Numbered from the stretch's first letter, positions 32,133-40,856 are shown. The stretch is 64,000 nucleotides of DNA from Bacillus cabrialesii (GCF_004124315.2 NZ_CP096889.1:2463001-2527000); one strand, 5' to 3'. The notes: generated by a model not told the origin, from the sequence alone. Translations and numbers: made by a program.

Positions 32133-32942
32133 CTATCCGAATTTCCCGTTAATATAATCCTCTGTCTTTTGCTGTTTCGGACTGGTGAAAATCTGTTCAG
32201 TCTGTCCGTATTCTACAAGCTCTCCGTTTAAAAAGAATGCAGTCCGGTCAGAAACCCGCAGAGCCTGCTGCATATTGTGCGTGACAATAATAATCGAGTA
32301 TTCGCTTTTCAATTCTGTCATTAATTCTTCTATTTTTGCATTTGAAATCGGATCTAGTGCTGAAGCTGGTTCATCCAGCAGAAGAACAGCCGGCTTCATC
32401 GCAAGCGTTCTCGCGATGCATAAACGCTGCTGCTGCCCCCCTGATAATGAGAGTGCAGATGAATGCAAACGATCCTTCACCTCATCCCAGAGCGCTGCTT
32501 TTGTTAAGCTTTCTTCCACAATCTCATCTAAAACGGCTTTCTTCCGCTCTCCGGCATATTTCAAAGCATGTGTGATATTCGCATAGATTGATTTCGGAAA
32601 AGGATTCGGTTTTTGAAAAACCATTCCGATTTCTCTTCTTAAGCTGACAACGTTAATATTTCCACCCAGTATATTTAATCCTTCATAAAGGATTTCACCT
32701 TCAGCCCTTGCAGAAGGAATTAAGTCATTCATTCGGTTAATGTTTCTTAAAAAAGTAGACTTTCCGCATCCTGACGGCCCAATCAAAGCGGTCACCGCGT
32801 TTTTTTCAATATCCATATTCACGTGGTGAACCGCTTGTTTATTTCCGTAAAAAATAGACAGATCTCTCACTTCGATTACGTGACGCTGCTGCGGAACGAA
32901 AACAGCACGTTCAGGCTTTTCTTTTACCATTTGTTCAGACAT
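32133..32942 (-). CDS. pstBA: Phosphate ABC transporter ATP-binding protein PstBA
   Basis: This 269-residue ATPase has Walker A LIGPSGCGKST (about 53-63), LSLSGGQQQR and VLLLDEPASALD. ATG 32942 (MSEQMVKEKPERA) gives the usual length; the longer frame lies in the end of pstA. Two PstB proteins in one operon is the normal B. subtilis arrangement. It lies 20 bp after pstA. Confidence 0.95.
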   Translation of the reverse strand: MSEQMVKEKPERAVFVPQQRHVIEVRDLSIFYGNKQAVHHVNMDIEKNAVTALIGPSGCGKSTFLRNINRMNDLIPSARAEGEILYEGLNILGGNINVVSLRREIGMVFQKPNPFPKSIYANITHALKYAGERKKAVLDEIVEESLTKAALWDEVKDRLHSSALSLSGGQQQRLCIARTLAMKPAVLLLDEPASALDPISNAKIEELMTELKSEYSIIIVTHNMQQALRVSDRTAFFLNGELVEYGQTEQIFTSPKQQKTEDYINGKFG

Positions 32943-32962
32943 GTTTTTCGCCTCTTTCCGTT

Positions 32963-33847
32963 CTAATTTGCCGTAAGCTTTTTGTAGATCATCGTGCCAA
33001 GCCATCTCGCTAAGAGATTAAACACAAGAACAGAAATCACCAGCACCGCAGAGCCTCCGTTGGCAATCGCTTCGGCATCCGGAATCATTCCTTGCGTATT
33101 TACGTTCCAAATGTGTACCGCAAGTGTTTCAGCGGGTCTGAAAATGTTAAGCGGCGATGTTTCAGAAAACGGGTTCCACTCTGTAAAATTAAGACGAGGC
33201 GTTGTCAGACCGGCTGTAAATAATAATGCCGCCGCTTCCCCGAACACCCTTCCTGACGCTAAAATGGCTCCTGTGATGATAGAAGGGATCGCACTTGGAA
33301 TTAAAACCGTTTTTACGGTATGCCAGCGTGATACACCTAAAGCGAGAGAAGCTTCCTTCAGGTCTTTAGGGACTGAACGGATCGCGTCTTCTGTGACACG
33401 CACCATGACAGGAAGGTTAAAAACAGTTAAAGCAAGCGCTCCGCCTATGATCGTATATCCCCAGCCTGTTAGGTTGACAAACATCAATAATCCAAACATC
33501 CCAATGACAATAGATGGAAGAGATGATAGCACCTCTATACATGTTCTGATGAAATCAGTCACTTTGTTATTAGGCGCGTACTCAGCCATGAACACTCCAC
33601 CGCCCACACCGAGCGGGATTGTAATCAGCATTGTAATAAACAAAATATAAAAGGAGTTGAACAGCTGGTCGCGTATTCCTCCTCCAGCTGCAATGGCGCT
33701 CGATTTTGTCGTAATAAAATCAAAGCTGAGCTGAGAAACACCGTTTATAATAATATAGGAAAACAAGCCTACCAGAATTGCAGCGATGATGGCTGCACAC
33801 AGACCAAACATTCCAGTCGCCAGTTTATCTGTTATTTTGCGGTTCAT
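32963..33847 (-). CDS. pstA: Phosphate ABC transporter permease PstA
   Basis: This is a 294-residue permease with six membrane helices and the inner-membrane component signature EASLALGVSRWHTVKTVLIPSA, including the EAA-type loop. It forms the channel with PstC. Its start overlaps the pstC stop by one base, which indicates coupling. Confidence 0.95.
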   Translation of the reverse strand: MNRKITDKLATGMFGLCAAIIAAILVGLFSYIIINGVSQLSFDFITTKSSAIAAGGGIRDQLFNSFYILFITMLITIPLGVGGGVFMAEYAPNNKVTDFIRTCIEVLSSLPSIVIGMFGLLMFVNLTGWGYTIIGGALALTVFNLPVMVRVTEDAIRSVPKDLKEASLALGVSRWHTVKTVLIPSAIPSIITGAILASGRVFGEAAALLFTAGLTTPRLNFTEWNPFSETSPLNIFRPAETLAVHIWNVNTQGMIPDAEAIANGGSAVLVISVLVFNLLARWLGTMIYKKLTAN

Positions 33848-34776
33848 TACACTTTCCTCCTAGATGACAAGTAGCGAATAAGCAAGATGAACAAGAATGA
33901 CATGACCAGAAGCACAAGCCCCATTGACCACAGCGTATTGTTTTCAACGCTGCCGTATGTCGTGTGGCCCATATTCAGCGTGATGATCGTTGTCAGTGTT
34001 CCGGCGGTGTCAAACAGGCTTTCCGGCAACACTCTTGTATTACCAATGACCATCTGAACAGCCAATGCTTCACCAAACGCCCGTGCCATACCAAGCACAA
34101 CAGCCGTCATTAATGTTGGAAAAGCTGCAGGCACAAGTACTTTTCTGATCGTCTGCCATCTTGTCGCACCTAACGCGTAAGAACCTTCTCTTAAACTCTT
34201 TGGAAGGGAAGCCATCGCATCAGCAGAGATCGATGTAATGGTCGGAAGAATCATGACGGAAAGGACAATCGTTCCCGCCAATAAACTGTGCCCTGTTCCG
34301 CTCGATTTGAACTGGGCGATAAACGGCACCAATACTGTAAGACCTATGAATCCATAAACAACAGATGGAATGCCGACTAAAAGCTCAATTACCGGCTGCA
34401 GCACTTTCTTTCCCCAATTCGGCGCAATTTCTGTCATAAAAATCGCACCTGCAATGCCAAGCGGCGCAGCAATGAGAGCAGAAAGAATTGTTACTGCAAA
34501 TGATCCAAAAATAAATGGCAGAACTCCGTATTTCGGATCAGTATCTGTAGGGTTCCAATTTAGGCTCGTTAAGAATTCAATTGGGCTTACACCATTTACA
34601 AGAAAAGATTGCAGCCCCTTAACGCCAAGGAAAATGGTGATGGCAACAGATGCCGCAATCATAATAAGCGCACAAGCTGTCACAATCATTCTTCCTCGAA
34701 CTTCATCCAATTGCCGATTTTGCCTTGAGCTGATTAAACGTTCGCTCACAGACATATTTTCTCTATTGTTTATCAT
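33847..34776 (-). CDS. pstC: Phosphate ABC transporter permease PstC
   Basis: This 309-residue permease has a cytoplasmic N-terminus, six helices from about residue 28, and the EAA-type loop REGSYALGATRWQTIRKVLV. It pairs with PstA. It starts after GGAGTG, 69 bp downstream of pstS, and a hairpin lies between the two genes. Confidence 0.95.
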   Translation of the reverse strand: MINNRENMSVSERLISSRQNRQLDEVRGRMIVTACALIMIAASVAITIFLGVKGLQSFLVNGVSPIEFLTSLNWNPTDTDPKYGVLPFIFGSFAVTILSALIAAPLGIAGAIFMTEIAPNWGKKVLQPVIELLVGIPSVVYGFIGLTVLVPFIAQFKSSGTGHSLLAGTIVLSVMILPTITSISADAMASLPKSLREGSYALGATRWQTIRKVLVPAAFPTLMTAVVLGMARAFGEALAVQMVIGNTRVLPESLFDTAGTLTTIITLNMGHTTYGSVENNTLWSMGLVLLVMSFLFILLIRYLSSRRKV

Positions 34777-34802
34777 TGATTTTACACTCCTATGAATGTG
34801 TT

Positions 34803-34836
34803 AAGAGGAGAAACGGTTGTCCCCGCACTCCTCTTT
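34803..34836 (-). terminator. Hairpin between pstS and pstC (attenuator or mRNA stabiliser)
   Basis: In the minus direction GAGGAG...CTCCTC (AAGAGGAG at 34803-34810 against CTCCTCTT at 34829-34836) forms a stem 10 bp after the pstS stop. The U tract is weak (AACACA), so it is likely partial. In B. subtilis the pst transcript is known to be processed so that pstS is more abundant than the permease part, which this hairpin could support. Confidence 0.6.
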
Positions 34837-34845
34837 TTATGAAAA

Positions 34846-35748
34846 TCAGCTTTGCTTCCCGTTGGCATCGCGTGTCACTTTCATATCAGTAACCGGAATG
34901 TAGCCTTGGTCAGTAACAATGCTTTTTTGAATACCTTCACTCTTTAGATAATCAAGAAATTCTTTAGCTAAATCTGTCGCTTCACCTTTTGTGTAAGAAT
35001 GCTGGTAAGCCCAGATCGGATACTCGCCAGTTGCAACATTTTTCGCTTCAGGTTTTACACCACCAATAGATAGAGCAGTTACTTTGTCGTCTGTTAAATA
35101 TGAGAATGCAAGATACCCAATCGCTCCCGGAGTATCAGCAATGATTTTTTTTACAGTGTTGGAGGAATCTTCAGTAATGCCTTCTGCAGGTTCTTCTCCG
35201 TCAAGCGCATATTTCACAAATGTAGCACGTGTGCCAGAAGAATCCGGACGGTTTACAAGCGTAATTTTTTGGTCTTTTCCGCCAAGCTCTTTCCAGTTTT
35301 TGATTTTGCCAGTGAAGATTTTTTTCAATTCATCTTTCGAAATATCCTTCACACCAGCATCAGGGTTTACAGCTGCTGCCATACCAACTACTGCGACTTG
35401 ATGATCGACAAGCGCTTTTGCATTGATACCTTCTTTTTCTTCAGCAAAAACGTCTGAATTCCCGATCTGAACAGCTCCTTCAGAGACTTGAGAAAGCCCT
35501 GTTCCAGAACCGCCAGCTTGTACCTGTATATCAGCATCAGGGTTTTCTTCCATAAATTTTTCTGCGGCTGCAAGTACTAGCGGCTGCATAGCCGATGAAC
35601 CAGAAATGGTTAAAGAACCTGATGCCTTTCCTTCTCCTTTTGCAGAATCGCTATTCGATTTTTCACTTTCGCCTGCATTTCCGCATGCAGCTGCAATGAT
35701 CATAAAAGCAGCCATCAGAAGCATAAGCACCAATTTGTTTTTTTTCAT
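34846..35748 (-). CDS. pstS: Phosphate-binding lipoprotein PstS
   Basis: PstS (300 residues) captures phosphate for the Pst importer. ATG 35748 (MKKNKLVLMLLMAAFMIIAA) starts a lipoprotein signal with Cys22 in IAAACGNAG. Binding-site segments GSSAMQPL, GSGTGLSQV and NRPDSSGTRATF are present. The longer frame to 35886 runs through the PhoP sites and is not real. It is the first gene of the operon, downstream of the PhoP region and an IS element. Confidence 0.96.
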   Translation of the reverse strand: MKKNKLVLMLLMAAFMIIAAACGNAGESEKSNSDSAKGEGKASGSLTISGSSAMQPLVLAAAEKFMEENPDADIQVQAGGSGTGLSQVSEGAVQIGNSDVFAEEKEGINAKALVDHQVAVVGMAAAVNPDAGVKDISKDELKKIFTGKIKNWKELGGKDQKITLVNRPDSSGTRATFVKYALDGEEPAEGITEDSSNTVKKIIADTPGAIGYLAFSYLTDDKVTALSIGGVKPEAKNVATGEYPIWAYQHSYTKGEATDLAKEFLDYLKSEGIQKSIVTDQGYIPVTDMKVTRDANGKQS

Positions 35749-35791
35749 TTCTTGAATTCCCCCTGCGTATAATGTGTAATTTGTCCTACAC

Positions 35792-35849
35792 GTATAGAGT
35801 AAAGGTTCTATGTAAAAAGGGTTTGAATCAAATGTTAAGGTTTTGTAAA
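35792..35849 (-). promoter_or_regulatory. PhoP-box array and promoter of the pst operon
   Basis: Reading the minus strand, four TT(A/T/C)ACA-like hexamers occur with an exact 11-bp period: TTTACA (35849-35844), TTAACA (35838-35833), TTCAAA (35827-35822) and TTTACA (35816-35811). A -10-like CTATAC follows at 35797-35792. This is the classic activating PhoP~P arrangement, so phosphate starvation should induce pstS-C-A-BA-BB. The IS end is 38 bp further upstream and leaves the array intact. Confidence 0.85.
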
Positions 35850-35883
35850 TCAGTGCGTTTTTTTGTATAAAAAAAAACGCCCA

Positions 35884-35887
35884 CATC
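35884..35887. repeat. Target-site duplication (CATC), left copy
   Basis: CATC directly precedes the left end of the IS. The same four bases follow the right end at 37174-37177. A 3-5 bp duplication is expected for the IS3 family and shows that the element inserted here as a unit. Confidence 0.75.
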
Positions 35888-35928
35888 GGGACTGACCCCC
35901 GTTTTTGAGACAGGGATCAAAACACCTT

Positions 35929-36741
35929 TTAAACAGCCAATTGCCGATAGTTTATCGGTGATTGGTTGTTTAGTTTCGTTTGAATACGAATATTGTTATA
36001 ATAATGAATGTATTCTGTGACAGTGCGTTCTACGATGGCGGTCGTAGTTCGATCAATGCTGTTAAGATAGAACGTTTCAGACTTTAGTAAGGAATGAAAC
36101 GATTCGATGGAGGCATTATCAGCGGGCGTCCCTTTGCGGGACATGCTCATGATAATGCCTTTTGTGTTAACAGCTTTTTGATACTCGTAGGATGTATACA
36201 CAGAACCTTGGTCGCTATGTAACACGCAGTTCTCAGGCAATGTTGGCAGCTGCTCAAGTGTGTCTAAGACAAAGTCTGTGTCCTGCTTATCGCCAATCGT
36301 ATAAGCAATCACTTCTCCATTGTATAAATCTAATATACTGGAAAGGTACAATTGTTTCTGTCCATAAGGCAAATATGTGATGTCCGTTACTAGTTTTTCA
36401 AGAGGGCGATCAGACTGAAAGTTCCGATCCAATATATTATCGACTACGGCATATGGCTGCCCATTCTTCTTACGCTTTTTCACCTTAACCCGGCACTGCC
36501 ACTGATTTTTCTGCATAATACGTTGAACCGTTTTATGGTTGATACGCATTCCCTTTTTTAAAATGGCTGTGATTTTCCGATATCCATATCGATACTTGTG
36601 CTCTCGGCACAACGTACCGATTTGTTTTTCCAAATGTCGCTTGGGATGATCCTTCATCCGATTCTTCTTCCAACGATAATAAGACGCTCGAGAGATACCT
36701 AAATGAATACAGATATCCTGCACGGTCATTGTGCTGCGCAA
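35929..36741 (-). CDS. IS3-family transposase OrfB (DDE integrase domain)
   Basis: OrfB as an independent frame starts at TTG 36741 and has 270 residues. It carries an HTH_21-like N-terminus (YYRWKKNRMKDHP) and an rve integrase core with the DDE triad: Asp in KLVTDITYLP, Asp in LHSDQGSVYT, and Glu in DNASIESFHSLLKSE. The frame is open further upstream, so it can be reached from orfA by a -1 frameshift, producing the full transposase. No disruption is seen. Confidence 0.93.
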   Translation of the reverse strand: MRSTMTVQDICIHLGISRASYYRWKKNRMKDHPKRHLEKQIGTLCREHKYRYGYRKITAILKKGMRINHKTVQRIMQKNQWQCRVKVKKRKKNGQPYAVVDNILDRNFQSDRPLEKLVTDITYLPYGQKQLYLSSILDLYNGEVIAYTIGDKQDTDFVLDTLEQLPTLPENCVLHSDQGSVYTSYEYQKAVNTKGIIMSMSRKGTPADNASIESFHSLLKSETFYLNSIDRTTTAIVERTVTEYIHYYNNIRIQTKLNNQSPINYRQLAV

Positions 36742-36746
36742 TACTT

Positions 36747-37079
36747 CTACAAGTTCGACTGACGTTTCGCTATCAACTTCCTTTCCAATTCGTTGTACTT
36801 TTTTAACACTTCATTCTGTTGTCTTAGATAACAATTCTCTGCCTGCAGTTTCTCTAATTCGGAAGAATACTCCGGACCTTTTCCGTAAGTGTATTGCTTT
36901 CCAACAGGCTGTTCGAATCGATGTGTATCCCCAGCCTTATGCCATCTAACCCATGTCTGAACCTGTGTCTTATTCTTAATATTCAATTTCTGCATGATCT
37001 CTTTCATAGGTACGCCTGCCAATCTCATTTCTACAGCCTTCTGTTTCACTTCAACCGGATAACTCACTCTTGTCCCCAT
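36747..37079 (-). CDS. IS3-family OrfA (helix-turn-helix protein)
   Basis: OrfA (110 residues from ATG 37079, MGTRVSYPVEVKQKAVEMRL) contains an HTH region (about residues 9-45: GVPMKEIMQKLNIKNKTQVQ) and a C-terminal leucine-zipper segment (ELEKLQAENCYLRQQNEVLKK). A longer start at 37115 lacks support. A slippery AAAAAAG at 36804-36798 lies near its end. It binds the IS ends and is the first part of the fused transposase. Confidence 0.88.
   Translation of the reverse strand: MGTRVSYPVEVKQKAVEMRLAGVPMKEIMQKLNIKNKTQVQTWVRWHKAGDTHRFEQPVGKQYTYGKGPEYSSELEKLQAENCYLRQQNEVLKKYNELERKLIAKRQSNL
36798..36804 (-). promoter_or_regulatory. Programmed -1 frameshift site in the IS
   Basis: The minus strand reads A AAA AAG in the orfA frame (TTA AAA AAG), the standard slippery heptamer of IS3-family elements. 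Slipping back by one enters the orfB frame, which is open from here through the orfB core. The fused OrfAB transposase can therefore be made from an intact gene pair. Confidence 0.8.
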
Positions 37080-37173
37080 AGAAAAAACACCCCCAAGTCT
37101 AATTTCGGATAACAATCATCCGTTTTCAAACTTGAAGGTGTTTTTATTTGTCTCATCTTATGGGGTCAGTCCC

Positions 37174-37177
37174 CATC
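37174..37177. repeat. Target-site duplication (CATC), right copy
   Basis: CATC directly follows the right inverted repeat of the IS and matches 35884-35887. Confidence 0.75.
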
Positions 37178-37193
37178 ATGTGAGCGTTTCTTT
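37178..37193 (-). terminator. One arm of the pbpA terminator, split by the IS
   Basis: ATGTGAGCGTTT (37178-37189 region) is the arm next to pbpA; the other arm, with its T9 tract in the minus direction (plus-strand AAAAAAAAACGCCCACATC), lies at 35870-35887. Without the IS the two arms would pair (AAACGCTCACA / TGTGGGCGTTT) around a short TGA loop, giving a strong terminator. With the IS present the arms are 1.29 kb apart and the terminator should not form. Confidence 0.75.
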
Positions 37194-39344
37194 TTAGTTA
37201 TCCGAAGACGTTGCGTTTTCTGCATTTTCTTCGATTTTGTCCTTATTCTTTTGCTGAGTATCTTCTTTGTCCTGCTTCGATTTCAGCTCAAAATATTTAT
37301 CCAATACCTCTCTGCCGATTTCGTTTGTAATGGTATATTTAGCGCTGTAATCAACATAAGCCCAAGGAACTACAACAGAGATAGCGATCTCAGGGTTATC
37401 AGCCGGCGCATAAGCGACAAGTGTCGTATTATAAGCCGCAGTTCCTGTTTTTGATTTATCTGGCCCGTCATAGAATGATTGAGCTGTCCCTGTTTTAGCC
37501 GCTGGTTTATAAGACGCGGAAGCAAGCTGGCTGGCAGCTGTCCCCTTCGTCGCCACTCGTCTGAATCCGGCTTGAACTTCTTTGATATACTCACTTTTCA
37601 TGTCGACTTTATTCAGCACTTCCGGCTGAACGGATTGCACGACAGCACCGATTCCTTTTTCAGGATTAGAATCCCTGACTTCCTTTACAAGCTGAGGCTT
37701 CAAGCGATAGCCCCCGTTTGCAATCGTTGATACGTATTGCGCCAGTTCCAGCGGTGTATACGTATCGTACTGGCCGATCGCATAGTCAAGCAAGAATCCC
37801 GTTAATCTGCTCGTTCCTTTGTAGCCTGTCATTTCATTCGGAAGATCAATTCCAGTTTTAACACCTAATCCAAATTGGCTGAAGTAATTACGGAATGTAT
37901 CAAAAGCCGTCGTATCAATCGGTAAAGCTTGATGCGGTTTATATTCACCTTTTCCGAGCGCGATTGCAGTTTTAAACATAAATACGTTAGAAGACTGCTC
38001 TAAGGCTCTTTGAATATTAACAGGTCCTAAAGTAGTCCACGATTTCTTACCATTTTTATCCTGCCCAATATACAATGGTTCATCCTGAAAAACTGTATTC
38101 AAGTTGATAGCGCCGGTTTGAAGACCTGTTAAGACGGTTGCACCTTTGACAGCCGAACCCATGGCGTAAGATGATGTCATATTTCCTAGCGCGTAATCAT
38201 CAATTTTATATTTTCCATTTTCTTGTTTAATCTGCTTACCCGCCATTGTCAGCACTTCACCGTTCCTTGGATCCATCATGACAACGAATGCCCTGTCTAA
38301 CAATTCAGTGCTTGGTCTTGCTTTAGCAGATTTGAGATTCTTCTCAATGATTTTTTCAACTGATTTTTGCAAATCGATATCAATTGTAAGCACGAGATCT
38401 TTACCGGCTTTTCCTTCAGAAACGGTTTTTGTTCCCGTGACATTGCCGTTTGAATCTGTAATGTTTTCGACTTTTGCTTTTTGTCCCTGCAGAAGGCTTT
38501 CGTATTGGTATTCCAGATAACTTTTGCCGACCCTGTCATTCCGGCTGTAGCCAAGCGACAGATAATGCTCGAGCAAGTTGGACGGCAAACCTTCATCAGA
38601 GCTGGAAACACTTCCGAGCACTGAGCGGAGAAGGCTCTTATACGGGTATTCACGTTCCCAATCTGACGTGACATCGACCCCCGGCAGTTCGTCTAAATGT
38701 TCACTCACTACTGCCATTTCCTTCGCTGATACATCCTCATTTTTGATATATTGAGGGGTCAATGCATATCCTGAATCCATCTGTCTTTTGATGGCGAGGA
38801 TCTGCATGTCTTTATCCGTCAGTTCATTCAGCTGCTTCTCATTAATCCGTTTCAGCTGAAGCTGATATAAATCGTCATCGGATAATTTTTTGTCTTTTAC
38901 CTTCTGTCTTTCTTCAGAGGTAATCAAATTTTTGGCTTCTTTCGGCCTGGTCAAAATCCAATAATCCTTTTTATCCCGTTCTGTTACTTTTTTTGTATCG
39001 ACTTTAATCATATCAGACAGCTTTTTTGCGATCTTTAAACGCTGGTCTTGCGTTGTCGATTTAGATCTGGTGTATGTGATTGCATTCAAAGCCTTATTTG
39101 TCACAATGGCATTAAAGTTTCGATCATAAATTTTCCCGCGCGGTACAGCCGAGCTGACTTCACTTTGTTCTTGTTTATTCGCTTGATTTTTGTAATCATC
39201 GCCTTGCACGATCTGCTTGATGCCCAGTTCCACAATGATCCAGGTGAATATAACAAAGGCAGCTAAGAATAAAATATTCAGCCGGATCGGAAGCGACTTC
39301 TTTTTCTCTTTATGATTTTGCTTTTTTGGTTTATTTCTCCTCAT
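37194..39344 (-). CDS. pbpA: Penicillin-binding protein 2A (class B transpeptidase)
   Basis: PbpA (716 residues) is a class B PBP for lateral wall synthesis and spore outgrowth. It has an N-terminal basic region and anchor helix (about residues 21-45), a dimerisation domain, and a transpeptidase domain with Ser397-A-V-Lys400 (SxxK), SSN in EQSSNVFMF, and KTGTAQ near the C-terminus. The tail is Lys/Glu rich. It starts after AAAGGTGATGTT and is probably monocistronic, with its terminator now broken by the IS. Confidence 0.95.
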   Translation of the reverse strand: MRRNKPKKQNHKEKKKSLPIRLNILFLAAFVIFTWIIVELGIKQIVQGDDYKNQANKQEQSEVSSAVPRGKIYDRNFNAIVTNKALNAITYTRSKSTTQDQRLKIAKKLSDMIKVDTKKVTERDKKDYWILTRPKEAKNLITSEERQKVKDKKLSDDDLYQLQLKRINEKQLNELTDKDMQILAIKRQMDSGYALTPQYIKNEDVSAKEMAVVSEHLDELPGVDVTSDWEREYPYKSLLRSVLGSVSSSDEGLPSNLLEHYLSLGYSRNDRVGKSYLEYQYESLLQGQKAKVENITDSNGNVTGTKTVSEGKAGKDLVLTIDIDLQKSVEKIIEKNLKSAKARPSTELLDRAFVVMMDPRNGEVLTMAGKQIKQENGKYKIDDYALGNMTSSYAMGSAVKGATVLTGLQTGAINLNTVFQDEPLYIGQDKNGKKSWTTLGPVNIQRALEQSSNVFMFKTAIALGKGEYKPHQALPIDTTAFDTFRNYFSQFGLGVKTGIDLPNEMTGYKGTSRLTGFLLDYAIGQYDTYTPLELAQYVSTIANGGYRLKPQLVKEVRDSNPEKGIGAVVQSVQPEVLNKVDMKSEYIKEVQAGFRRVATKGTAASQLASASYKPAAKTGTAQSFYDGPDKSKTGTAAYNTTLVAYAPADNPEIAISVVVPWAYVDYSAKYTITNEIGREVLDKYFELKSKQDKEDTQQKNKDKIEENAENATSSDN

Positions 39345-39370
39345 AACATCACCTTTTTCTATTTACAGAA

Positions 39371-39404
39371 AGAAAAGACACTCAAGTAAGAGTGCCAGTT
39401 TTCA
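39371..39404 (-). terminator. Terminator of yqgE
   Basis: In the minus direction GGCACTC-TTACTT-GAGTGTC forms a hairpin followed by TTTTC. It lies in the yqgE-pbpA interval, so pbpA is probably transcribed from its own promoter. Confidence 0.65.
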
Positions 39405-39457
39405 TTTTAAAGGTTTTTTCGACTTTTTTCTACAGATAACCCCTTTTTGACAAAAAA

Positions 39458-40750
39458 TTATCTTTCGCCTTTTAAAAGATTCGGTTCAGTTACCCTTTTT
39501 TGGCCATCTTCTTCCATGGTTTCATTTTCCTCTTCTTTCTCCTTAAAACGGATATCCTTGACAAAGTAATAAATCAGCGGATGCCCCACACCCAGTATAG
39601 CGAGTGACAAAGGAATTCCCACATCCTCTTTCAGAAGGGTCACGATCAGGAGAAAGCATAAAATGGAGACAATCCTGCCGGCGTTTAAAAACAGTTCCCT
39701 CAGCACGATATATTCTATTCTTGCTTTTCTGGCATGCCTCGCCCGGCCTATCACATCATATGTAAGTGATACATATGGCACGAGCAGCAGAGGATAGCCA
39801 ATGGCAATAAAAACGCCGTACGTCAATAATGTCGTAAAGCTCATATGAAACAGAATCAAAAACAGCGCGCCATAGAGAATAAGTCCGCCCAGCAAAATCG
39901 ATTTTTTTCTGGCCTTTTTCTTAATCAGCCTGGATGCAAAATAGTAGGCAAAGAAGGAAACAGCTGAGTTGACAAGGCCAAATGTGCCGAGGGCCAGTTC
40001 GCTGTTTGTTTCAATAAATACAAATACACTGATTAAAAAGACAAAAATCCCTTCTCTCAAACCTTGAAAAAAATGCGCATTCGTAATTCTCCGCCAATTC
40101 ATATTGCTATGACGCTCTCCAAATACTTTGCTCAGCATAAAACGGCCCTTTGATTCTCTCCGTTTTAAGAAAAAGCTCATCACGACAGCCAAGGCAAATA
40201 AACTGAGGGAGAGACTGAAAATCACTGTGTAACCCGTATTATTTTCAAGCCTTGAGATAACGAATCCCGCTACAATCGGGCCGATCATTCCGGCAGAGGA
40301 AGATAGAATGCCCATAAATCCATTGAAAAAGTCTCGCGTGTCCGGCTCTGTTATTTCAAAGGTCAGCACGTTAAACGCAAGCCAATAAAAGCCATAGCCC
40401 ACTCCTAGCACCGCGCCGATCAGCACGAGCCGGCTGGCCGCCGTTTCTCCGGCTAAAAGCACACTTAAATAAAAGGCAGCTAAAAAAATGACACCGAACC
40501 TTAAAATGAACACCCTGTCTATTTTTTTGGCTAACCGTCCAGCCAAATAAAAGGTTATCGGCTGCATTGTCACAATGGATAAATTGTATATCGCCAAATC
40601 AATAAATTTCCCTGACTGCTTCCAAAGATACACATTAACAAATGTATTGGACAGTGCAATTCCCAGCGAGTAAAGCCCGCCAATGGTCAGCAGAAAAAGT
40701 AATCCTTTGTTTACGTCTACATCACCAATCACTTTTTTTAGTTTGCTCAT
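39458..40750 (-). CDS. yqgE: Major facilitator superfamily transporter
   Basis: YqgE (430 residues) has about 12 hydrophobic segments. The substrate is unknown; the MFS assignment rests on topology, a charged central loop (FLKRRESKGRFM) and the C-terminal acidic tail. The start ATG 40750 follows AGGGGAGTCAGTA. It is transcribed away from sodA but in the same direction as pbpA. Confidence 0.87.
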   Translation of the reverse strand: MSKLKKVIGDVDVNKGLLFLLTIGGLYSLGIALSNTFVNVYLWKQSGKFIDLAIYNLSIVTMQPITFYLAGRLAKKIDRVFILRFGVIFLAAFYLSVLLAGETAASRLVLIGAVLGVGYGFYWLAFNVLTFEITEPDTRDFFNGFMGILSSSAGMIGPIVAGFVISRLENNTGYTVIFSLSLSLFALAVVMSFFLKRRESKGRFMLSKVFGERHSNMNWRRITNAHFFQGLREGIFVFLISVFVFIETNSELALGTFGLVNSAVSFFAYYFASRLIKKKARKKSILLGGLILYGALFLILFHMSFTTLLTYGVFIAIGYPLLLVPYVSLTYDVIGRARHARKARIEYIVLRELFLNAGRIVSILCFLLIVTLLKEDVGIPLSLAILGVGHPLIYYFVKDIRFKEKEEENETMEEDGQKRVTEPNLLKGER

Positions 40751-40815
40751 TACTGACTCCCCTTTACTATCCCTTAGTCTGTCTCACTCAAACCGAGATA
40801 TGTAAAAAGAAGACA

Positions 40816-40848
40816 TAAAAAAACAAGGCCCTGTATTGAGGGCCTTGT
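40816..40848 (-). terminator. Terminator of sodA
   Basis: ACAAGGCCC (40823-40831) pairs with GGGCCTTGT (40840-40848). In the minus direction the T run TTTTTTTATG follows. Confidence 0.85.
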
Positions 40849-40856
40849 GTGTGTCA

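Larger units (their letters stand above)
35888..37173 (-). mobile_element. Complete IS3-family insertion sequence
   Basis: This 1286-bp element has terminal inverted repeats GGGACTGACCCC (35888-35899) and GGGGTCAGTCCC (37162-37173), a 4-bp target duplication CATC, and two overlapping reading frames (orfA and orfB) on the minus strand. It separates the two arms of the pbpA terminator and lies just upstream of the pst promoter. Both reading frames are intact, so it may still be active. The IS150-like subgroup is likely, but the element name cannot be given without a database. Confidence 0.92.
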
